This document shows positions 55,724-64,000 of a DNA stretch of 64,000 bases, piece after piece. The stretch's first letter is position 1. Each line of letters starts with the position of its first letter. This DNA comes from Aralia elata (lineage: Eukaryota > Streptophyta > Magnoliopsida > Apiales > Araliaceae): assembly GCA_034770075.1 (NCBI GenBank), contig CM068379.1, positions 43,035,130 through 43,099,129 on the forward strand, read 5' to 3'. The notes below the pieces were generated by a model. It saw nothing but the letters and a program-made list of their open reading frames with translations. It searched no databases and was not told the DNA's origin. The position numbers were made by a program, and so were the translations under genes.

Positions 55724-56169
55724 TTTAGGCTTTTAACCTCAATTGATCTCACACTCTTGCCTTTTACCTCTCAAATTCCCTCTTATAGGTTCTTTTTGAA
55801 ATCTCCAAATAATTTCACAATTTACTTTTCAATCCAATAAGAACTTATCACAAAACAAATATAGCAAGTGTGACGTACGCTAACCACCAAAGTTTCACGA
55901 TCACCAATTAAAATCCTCTTGAGTGAAATTCCAATATCCTCAAAATTCACAAATTCCAACAGTAGAACCAAATGATAGATTCTTCAATATAATCCCAATA
56001 TTCACGAAACTTATGAAACCCATAAAATTGCAACAATAATAATAATTTTTTTTTGTCTCACGAATATCACTTTTTTTTTTACTAACGATTTTTTTTTTTG
56101 CTAACGAATTTTTTTTTCCAATATATAATCAACACGAAAAATATGGATAAGTAACCTGCTAGGAACTTA
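55724..56169 (-). other. E 5' leader
   Basis: AT-rich, with poly-A/T runs at 56046-56120. No coding sequence recognised. Confidence 0.5.
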
Positions 56170-56181
56170 GCTTTGATACCA
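56170..56181 (-). other. E primer binding site
   Basis: The minus strand reads TGGTATCAAAGC, one mismatch from the initiator tRNA-Met site seen in A and I, two bases from the LTR. Confidence 0.8.
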
Positions 56182-56183
56182 AA

Positions 56184-57380
56184 TGATAGACTCCACGGCA
56201 CGCTTGCGTGAGGTGGTCGTCGCCCGGATCGTTTCCAGCAAGTTATGAAGGTGGAACGCTCACAACACCTTAACCCTTCGCCTATATTGAGACGAGAACC
56301 TTGGTATAATTGCTTTGTGCCAGGAAGCTTGCGTTGAATAGACACCAACGACACCTAAACCCCGTGTTTATAGAGAAACAGGAACCTCGGTACAATCGAC
56401 GATTGATGGTTTGGTAGAATGACACCACAAACAACTATGATCTGTTGAATGATAAGTCGATAATTGAATCTCAAGAAAACTAAGAAAATAATCTAGGAAT
56501 TATTAAAGAACCAAAAGATGAGAAAAATCTCACAATAATTTCATTAATCAAAAAGTGTATATCTCTATTACATCAGCCATGTATTCTATTTATACTAATA
56601 GAATAAAACCTTAAGAAACCCTAAATCCTAAAAGGAATAGAAATCCAATTGGAAAACAAATTCTACCTAACTAATTAATATGGAAAACAAATCATATCTA
56701 ATAAATATCCTAATTACAATAGAAATCTAAAAGATATGTAAATCTCTAAAATAAAAGAAAGAAATCTGCCAAAAATCGCGTGCCTCGAAAAACGTGTCAG
56801 GAAAATCTGGATGTTCTCGCCGGGGCGAGAAACTTGTACTAGAAATTCTCGCCGGGGTGAGAATGGCCAGAGAAGTCTTGGCCGGGGAGGCTTCAGTTTG
56901 GGCCGGGGCAAAAATATCCAGAGAAGTTCTCGCCGGGGCGAGAAAAATAAGCGTGCGATTCTCGCCGGGGCGAGAACCCTGAATCCCAACTTCTGAGTTT
57001 GTTTTCCATGCAATCCAACCTCGTGTTGTCCCATGATATAACATAACCTCTTCAGCTTTCTTGGACATCCATAACATCGTAAGAACGCTAATCCTTGCAT
57101 TAATTGACACATATCCTCATTAATGATTAGACGATACCAACGAACATGACGAACCCTATTTCGAACGCTTGACTTGCATTGATTTGGTCTCACTACATAG
57201 ATCGTATATAGCAATCCCAAATCACATGAATGACCCTCTCCTCGATGTTCATATGAATTGAGCTCCATTGTAAGCATCCTTGAGTAGATTTTAGCCCAAT
57301 TACTTGAATTCGTTTGTTGAACGCTCGAAGCTTGAGTTGAGTCGATGACGCTTAATGCGAGCCTGGTCAGGATTGTATCA
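56184..57380 (-). repeat. E right LTR
   Basis: 1,197 bp copy. Motif cores at 56820, 56852, 56882, 56903, 56933 and 56965 keep the exact 32, 30, 21, 30 and 32 spacing of the left LTR. Confidence 0.95.
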
Positions 57381-57385
57381 CATTA
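57381..57385. other. Target site duplication of E, right copy (catta)
   Basis: Identical to 51240-51244. Confidence 0.93.
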
Positions 57386-57799
57386 TCACTTCGGTTTTGA
57401 GTTCTTATGCAACACTTTATTGACGTAAGCAAAATAAAGCATAGGTATCTATCAAACACATTCGAAAAAAAGCAACTTCATTTATATTCATATACCACTG
57501 TTTTGGTACAATAAGACCTAATATGTGGAATACTTCTATAAATGCCAAAGGCACAACCTTTCAACTGCTACCTATCCCTAAATGAACAAAAGTAGGGATT
57601 CACAACATACTACCCCTCTGATTAGAACAGCTGACGGGGTTCTAACACTATCTCGTGCATACAACCTCGCACAAGGATTCACAACAAAAGGTGCCCCTAG
57701 CATGGACAAAAGTGAGACCTACTAGGCCCAATTTGTCACATCAATCGGCGTCGAACCGAACGGCTGGGCTGACTCTCTTCGGCGAAATACCTTTGGTCT
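57386..57799 (-). other. G spacer between gag and the extra ORF
   Basis: Non-coding continuation of element G after removal of E. It occupies the position of the 252-bp spacer in A but is longer. Short frames here have no recognised content. Confidence 0.5.
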
Positions 57800-58372
57800 C
57801 TCAAGTTCCCAACGACGAGATCCAATGCAACGCCCAAGGATTCAATCCAAATATCCCTGACCTGGACTTCTCTCTCTAGCTGATCTACCCTTCTAGCAGA
57901 CCGAACCCATGCTTCCTTAACGCGGATCTTGTCTGCTATCTTCTAATTGAAATCGGCCCTTATGGCCTCGAGCACCACCTTCAGTTTTGCTAGTTCTAAT
58001 TCTACCTGATCCTTCTTCTCCCTTAGTTCAGTATTTCGGGGCGACTAGCTGATGAAGTAATGGTCCTACTTGCTGGGCTGAAGTCATAGAACCTTCCAGT
58101 TGCACCTTCAGTCCTTTCATCTCATCTTCCAACTGATAAGCTATCTCCTTATATTGATCCTCCATACTCTGATGGATCACATTCTACTCTTTCAGGTCTC
58201 GGACTCTCTCTTCTAGCTCTGAGTTCCTATCGGACAGTTGGTCTACTAAATAGTTCTCAGTTGGGATCTCTTTGGGCAAAGGATAATCCTCTCCCTATTC
58301 CATTTCTTCGGCAATGATGTGGTCCTCCCCGGACTCAACTTCGGCGTCGTGACTACCCGATCTCATCACCCT
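57800..58372 (-). pseudogene. G extra coiled-coil ORF, distal part, decayed
   Basis: In minus sense from 58372 the frame continues the ORF started at 62559 on the other side of solo LTR H. It encodes acidic then heptad-rich sequence (SDRNSELEERVRDLKE, MEDQYKEIAYQLEDEM) with TAG codons consistent with CAG changed by one transition, then a frame change, then AWVRSARRVDQLEREVQVRD, which parallels TTWLREAKRADRVECEVRSKK of the A protein. Same place and architecture as the extra ORF of A. Confidence 0.65.
58368..58372. other. Target site duplication of H, left copy (accct)
   Basis: Repeated at 62378-62382. Confidence 0.92.
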
Positions 58373-61300
58373 TGTGACACCCCCAAATCCAGGTTTCCAA
58401 ACGTCGAATTCGGTGCTCACGATAATCGACGACAAACATACTATCTAACTAAATGTGGAATAATAAACATACATTGTTTATCGAATGGAAATGAAGTCTT
58501 ACAATTCTGGTCCCAAGGTTCTTTAACCTTAACATAAAACGTACCCTTAATACAACAAAAGGTTCACCTAATCAAACAACATTCAATAATAACTAGTACA
58601 TAGGCACTATCGGGCATCTATTCCTGCACCTTCCCTTTTCCTTTGTCTCCTCTAGACGTTTCTGCCTTAGCTGAAATAAAGATCATGATATAGCAAGGGT
58701 AAGCAACTAATTTGCTTAGCAAGTATATACACAAGAGATATATCATGATAGAAGGAAATTTTGCTTTCAATGTTCAACAACAGTATAAGGGTGTGAAGGA
58801 ACATGAATTAGTAAACAACAGTTGAATATCCGAATAATTGAATGACAATTACTGAGTGGTTTGAAATAACCAAGGACGTTTTCCAAGGTTCTCAGCATGT
58901 AAGCTGGACCTCTTAAAAAGTTTTGGTAATCGAGGGGATCAGCCTCTCATACCCCGTGATTTATGCATAAACACTTAATAACCAGCATTGATATCATGCC
59001 TTAAACAAGTTTATCCTTTTCTCAGCCAAGAGTTCTTACCACAACAATTTAATAAGAACAGCTTTTAAAATACCATTGTCTTAACCAATTTAGACATGCT
59101 GGATCTAGCTGATACAAATAGCATAGATCGATCTCATAAACAATTCATACTTGAAAGAACTTTAATTAAATTTACAGTTCAATCATAATAGGATAGGAAT
59201 TCAATTGCACAATGTGCGAATCTTAATAAATAGTATAGATGTGAATAATCGACAATAATTATTCACTAACATGCTTCGAAAATAATAACTCGAGTTTGAG
59301 TTAGGGAACTTGCAATAATGTAAGAAGTTTAGGGTTAGGAACTTGCCTGTTTGCTCAGCTACAATAATTCTAGCTTTAACTATTTGGCCTTTGAAGAACC
59401 TAACATAGATAATGTCGGTCTATCAATTAGTACTGCGTAGTTGTACGCCGATACGCTTACTTATACTATTTATTTAACAATTTAAGAAATTCACATAGCA
59501 CACAGTAAATAAACTATAGCAAATTTTATAAGGCACTTAATTTACTTTTAGGTTGATGGTTTAAATAAATCAATCATGTATCCCTTAAGTAATAAACACT
59601 TATTAATCCCTTAAACAATTAATTATAATTGTTTAATTAATTAACATTACTTTTTCTTAATTAATATTCATTTATTAAACCCTTAAACAATTAATTAAAA
59701 TTGTTTAATTAATGAGCTATTTGAACTCTCTCTGTTTTATTAACTCTATCTTCATTTAATAGTAATTCATTAATTTAGTTATTAATCATAGCAATTAATA
59801 ACTAATTATATTCACTTATTATTCAATTATTAATTAAATAATAATCGAATTATAAATTTTTAATTATTATTTAAGATTAAATAATAATTAATTAGGTTTG
59901 TTTATTATTTAAAGTTAATCAAAGAAGTAAATAATTAATTAGTAACTATGAATTATCTTTAGTTATTATTTAATAATAAATAATAACTAATTAGATTTAT
60001 TTATTACTTAAGGTTATTCAAATAATAATCAATCAACAAGTATGAATTACCTTTAGTTATTATTTAATAATAACTAATTAGGTTTATTTATTATTTTAAT
60101 GTTAATCAAATAATAAATAATTAATTAGTGAGTAATAATTATATTTAGTTATTATTTAATAATAACTAATTAGGTTTATTTATTATTTAAAGTTAATTAA
60201 ATAATAAATGGTTAATTAGTGAGTAAGAGTTACCTTTAGTTATTATCTAATAACAAATAATAACTAATTAGGTTTATTCATTAATTAAAGTTAATAAAAA
60301 TAAATAACTAAACAATGGAAAAATAGCATATAAGGCTATTTTATTCACACTTAATTATTATTAAATATTTATTACCTTTATTTATTATTTATTATTAAAT
60401 AATAAATAATTATTTTATTAACTATATTCATACTTAATTATTATTATAAATTAAATATTTATTTTCTTTATTATTTAATGTTAAATAATAAATAATTATT
60501 AACCCTAATTTATTGTTGTTTTAAATAACCCAATGAATTACAAAACCAATTGGGAAATTCCTGCCAATAATTCATTTCAATTATCCAGTTCATTATCCAA
60601 CACAATAGGGAACTCCCATTAGATTTATAGCCAAAGAAACCAAGTTTCATACAACAAACTGTCGACAGAAATTCCAAAGTGGAGAATGGTTTTCGTTCAA
60701 GCATTTTAACAAACACTTGTTGGGCAAACAGGGGTTCAATACTGCTCTAACTATTGTACCAATTCAAATTGCCACAGCCTATGATTCTTCAGTATACAAG
60801 TCTCAACCAAGCAGTATAAGCCAAACAATACCAAAGGCAACTAAATTAAATACAGAGGAATAAACACAACAATCCAATATACTGTATAGTATAAACCAAG
60901 AAACCAAAGAATTTTCACAAACCAACTTCAATGTATACACAGTTTAATCCAATGCAGAGAACAAAATACCCCAATACAGAGTTTATGCTACCCGAACCAT
61001 AAGGTTCTGAAATTTCCAGAATTCCAAAATCATTAACCAGTCCTAAATTTCTATGAACTTTCATACACAGCTCTTGCCCATAAACAATACGACCCAAAAC
61101 AGGGGAACAACACAAAAAATTCCAAAACTAAACCCACAAGAAAAAAAAATCGGCAGCTTGGTATACCTTGGGTTTGATTCGCGTTGAAATTTTTTCTCCT
61201 CTACCACAATACAAAACCCAGCCGGATCGTTCACTGATAATCCCCTGCTCTCTCTCTTCTCTCAGTGACTATTTTCCTCTAATTTGAAATGAAATACTGG

Positions 61301-62377
61301 CGGCTCAAACTAGGGTTTTGGGTACAATTTATAGCAGCACATTTACCCAATTTGGTTTGGGTATTAACTAAATTGGCCAGTTAATAACCTTCGGTCGGAG
61401 GGGGTGAGTCGTCCGTCGTTCCCATCGAGTTAACTGACATCGTCGGCAGCCCTCGAGCCACGCGTGCCCTCACCGGTCGCGTCGCCGGATTTCAGGGACC
61501 CTTGGTCCGTTGATGGCAGCTTGGTCGCTCACGCCGATTCCCCGCTTAGCCTGCTGGTCTCCCTTTACGCCGCCGGTCGACTCGAGCCGGCGATTGACAG
61601 CTTCGATTCTCCCTCCCGTCTCTGGCTCGCTCTGTGGCCTGAATGATTGAAGCTTTGCAGCGTCTAGTTTTGTTTCGATTTGAGGGGCCTAGGGTTTGGT
61701 TTCCCCCTTTTGCTCAGTTGCGATTGATTTGAGAGCATGGGTTTGCTGGTTTGGCTAAATCCTTAAATTGGTAATGCCAATTGGGTTTTTCCCCAGACTA
61801 TTAGCAACCGACCCAACCATTTTCCCCAATTCAAAATGGACCGACCCAGCTGGTGGAATGGGCTCATCCCATTTTATTTATTTCCTAAGGACTTGGCAGC
61901 CCATTTGGTTTGGTCCATAGAAAAATAAAAGGGAAATTAGGCTCTAATAAAATTTGGGTCCAATCCAGGATAAAAGAAATGGTCTAAATCCATTTATTAG
62001 AGGTAATAATACTACACTTTTAAATTAATTAACTAACTTAATTAATTAATTGTTTTAAGAAAAAAAATTTATTTTTAACAATAAATTCCTTATTATACTT
62101 TATGATATTAAAATTAAATAATTGGTGTAATTATTTACTGTTTTAGCTATTCATTCAAGTTATATAATTCGATAACTTGAATTTATCGTTAAGTTGAGGT
62201 GAAATTTATTATTTAACCCCTTAACATTATAACTTAGATCGTATAATTATTCAATCAAGTAATGATGCACATACATGGGCCTAATTAAGCACACAAAATA
62301 ATTTCCTAGAAAGTAAAATTTTATATTATATTAAAAATGAATTGATAGCATAGTTACAAAATTTCTCGGACATTACA
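58373..62377 (-). mobile_element. Solo LTR H, Tekay-like, 4.0 kb
   Basis: 4,005 bp from TGTGACACCCCCAAATCC to TCTCGGACATTACA with 5-bp duplications, and no internal domain. It shares the GGGGATCAGCC block (58933) and the 'ttagctgaaat' block with the other Tekay-like LTRs. It contains an AT-rich tandem array at 59880-60300 and a GC-rich segment at 61390-61640 in which short open frames (for example 61464-61646 plus) are not supported as genes. It interrupts the extra ORF of G. Confidence 0.88.
59880..60300. repeat. AT-rich tandem repeat in H, about five ~87-100 bp units
   Basis: Units marked by AATTAGGTTTATTTATTA at about 59890, 59990, 60077, 60166 and 60266, each followed by 'aataataaataattaattag' variants. 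Confidence 0.75.
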
Positions 62378-62382
62378 ACCCT
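62378..62382. other. Target site duplication of H, right copy (accct)
   Basis: Identical to 58368-58372. Confidence 0.92.
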
Positions 62383-62559
62383 TCTTCTGACGGGTTCTTC
62401 AGACTCGGCTAAATAGTCCTCATCCTCTTCGGGTTCGGACTCTACTGGTGCCGCTGGCTCAACTACCAACTGTTTAGAGACCACATGTACATCCGTGATC
62501 TCCTCTTCCACAGCTATAAGACTCGACTCTCCTATCTCCGTCGTCCTATAACATACCAA
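62383..62559 (-). pseudogene. G extra coiled-coil ORF, N-terminal part
   Basis: The minus frame from about 62559 reads IGESSLIAVEEEITDVHVVSKQLVV then an acidic stretch ESEPEEDEDYLAESEEPV. The A protein has DIHVVQEQLVQ followed by an acidic stretch at the same position. Interrupted by H at 62377. Confidence 0.65.
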
Positions 62560-62771
62560 CAGACGTCATCAAAACCTCAATAAACATATTCATTGATGAA
62601 ATGAAAGATATTTTATTATACATCGCATCGGCTCGATGAGTTCTTCCACGACTCATTTCCAATCCCATAAGACTCAATGAATCTCCTCGATCCAAGTCCT
62701 AGCGTACTCAATACGAGTTTAATACTAAGGTTATAACCTAGGTTTTGCGATCCTAAAGTTTATAACCTACA
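62560..62771 (-). other. G 5' leader
   Basis: Short region between the PBS and the extra ORF. It shares the 'ataacctaggttttgcgatcc' type of sequence with the corresponding leader of A (about 35880-35925). No ORF. Confidence 0.6.
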
Positions 62772-62783
62772 GCTCTCATACCA
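62772..62783 (-). other. G primer binding site
   Basis: The minus strand reads TGGTATGAGAGC, one mismatch from the initiator tRNA-Met site, three bases from the LTR. Confidence 0.8.
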
Positions 62784-62786
62784 ACC

Positions 62787-64000
62787 TGTGACACTCTCAA
62801 ATTCAGGTACCAAATACTCTAAACTTGGTGCTCACAATCTACAACATCCAAACACCTTCAAGCAATATATGATAACTAAATGCGGAATAAATAATCATAT
62901 ATTGATCTTTTAGAAAGGTTTATATATGGGTCCCAAGGTCTACAACCTTAAATAGCTACAACGCGAAATACAAAGAAACAACTAATGTAGCTTGAAATAC
63001 AAAAGGGCCGAAGACAAAACATAATAGTGGATGGCGCGCCCATCTGAAGCCTAGTACTTCACCTTCTCCTTGCCCTTATCTCTGCTCGAGCACTTGGGCT
63101 GATCTGAAATGTTTCATGATATAGCAAGGGTGAACAACGAGTTTGCTTAGCAAGTTATAAATAAATGAGAGGGATATATCATGAATGAATATGAATAACA
63201 TCAGCATAATTTCAACAATTTACCGAAGAAAATAAGCGAACAACATAATCATAGTTCAAATAAAGAAATGAAGATTGATTATTTACTGCCAACAGTCCAA
63301 GATAGACTATGAACACACGCTAAGGCATCAGCCATATTGTCTGACCTTTATTAGGTTGCCAACTAAAAAGTAAGTACTCAAGGGGATCAGCCTTTTGTAC
63401 CCATGAATATATATACCATTTAACTCTGACGCATACCGTCTTTCAGATACTTAGGTTTCATCCCCATCATGGGGTCGTTCATCTCAGTCTAAGAATTTAT
63501 CCCAATAATGGCTTTGGATAGCTCTTCAAGTAATTATCATGCACATGCCTAGCCGAACAAGTGGCTTAGGCTTCTCTTTGAACAGTGCATGAATAGCCGA
63601 AGCTTTATGTTAGTATAGTTCAACCGTGGAATCTGAGAACAAATGCACAGTATGTGAATGCCAACGATATCAGGGTGGAATAATTCTTAAAGCAATTAGA
63701 CCACTTAACACGTATTGGGAAATAGAGTTCAAACTTAATTTAAAGAACTTGCAACATAATATCAGAACCATCATATAATACGAAGGGTATGAGGGTTCGG
63801 AATTTCAAAGTGGTGTAAGTTAGGAAGCATAGATATGCACATCAGTATAATAAACTGTGTGGAAGAATACTAGAAAGGATATACACAATAGTATAACAAT
63901 TGATCCAAAAGCTCAAAGTGAGGGAACTTACTCAATAATACTTTTACAACAACAATATATTTACACAAGTTGGTAGAAGTCAAGGGAACTTGCCCAATTA
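62787..64000 (-). mobile_element. G right LTR (5' LTR), runs off the window; element G
   Basis: Starts TGTGACACTCTCAAATTC next to the PBS and continues to the window end. It has the GGGGATCAGCC block at 63382 and the 'ctgaaatg...gatatagcaaggg' block near 63106-63130. Element G as a whole comprises this LTR, the leader, the split extra ORF, the spacer and the first 28 codons of gag; the remainder of gag-pol and its other LTR are not in the window. Confidence 0.85.

Larger units (their letters stand above)
51245..57380 (-). mobile_element. Element E: Ty3-derived element with Gag but decayed pol
   Basis: 6,136 bp with two 1,197-bp LTRs (51245-52441 and 56184-57380; TGATAGAC to TTGTATCA), 5-bp duplication, PPT at 52442-52455 (minus GAAGAGGAGGGGAA) and a Met-type PBS at 56170-56181 with one mismatch. 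The internal region encodes Gag and highly altered pol-derived sequence. It has no protease, RNase H or integrase that I can see, so it is non-autonomous. The LTRs differ by roughly 3 percent by eye. It inserted in the spacer between the extra ORF and gag of G. Confidence 0.92.

Noticed and set aside
61464..61646. Short plus-strand GC-rich ORF as a host exon
   Set aside because: It lies inside the solo LTR H bounded by exact target duplications. Length and composition are compatible with chance.

Overview
This window is repeat-dense plant nuclear DNA, probably from a eudicot. I see no host gene, rRNA, tRNA or CRISPR array. Essentially everything I recognise is LTR retrotransposon, mostly oriented on the minus strand. 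The plant assignment rests on element types found in plant genomes: a Tat/Ogre Ty3 element with a tRNA-Arg-type primer site, two RNase H domains and a G-patch; Tekay/Del-type chromoviruses with a chromodomain and LTRs running from TGTAAC to GGTGTCACA; an element with a tRNA-Asp primer site; and a degenerate Ty1/copia element.

Layout. 1-2040: fragments of a Tekay-like LTR and of an Athila/Tat-like 3' region. 2040-4301 and 18226-18759: a rearranged old Ty3 locus with inverted LTR-like copies, a protease scrap and a gag scrap. It is split by element F (4302-18220), a complete 13.9 kb Tat/Ogre element with TSD caatg. 18760-20676: a Tekay-like LTR fragment (D). 20677-27155 and 49470-51130: copia element I. 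Its right LTR contains Tekay element A (27156-49464, TSD taaag). The right LTR of A contains solo LTR B (37195-47917, TSD gttac). B contains non-autonomous element C (38425-45801, TSD atcat). 51131 to the end: the 5' part of another Tekay-like element (G), into which I, element E (51245-57380, TSD catta) and a 4 kb solo LTR H (58373-62377, TSD accct) have inserted. The order G, I, A, B, C is a five-level nest that can be read base by base from the target duplications.

Coding content. F encodes gag, protease with a G-patch, RT, two RNase H domains and integrase. Four in-frame nonsense codons interrupt it, and a 172-nt candidate intron joins protease to RT in frame. A encodes gag, protease, RT, RNase H, integrase and chromodomain with light damage, plus an extra 262-residue coiled-coil ORF upstream of gag. 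The same extra ORF is recognisable, decayed, in G. E has a long open frame that fuses Gag to RT-like sequence lacking the catalytic motif. C keeps only gag-like pieces.

The strongest unexplained signal is a shared architecture. Several unrelated LTR families carry clusters of short GC-rich self-complementary motifs in otherwise AT-rich LTRs or leaders. The motif sequence differs between families, but the spacing is usually about 32 bp, with other intervals near 16, 21 and 42 bp. The clusters fall mainly in the first half of the LTR as the element reads it. One motif is shared by the A, D and E LTRs and another by the B and C LTRs, although these belong to different lineages.
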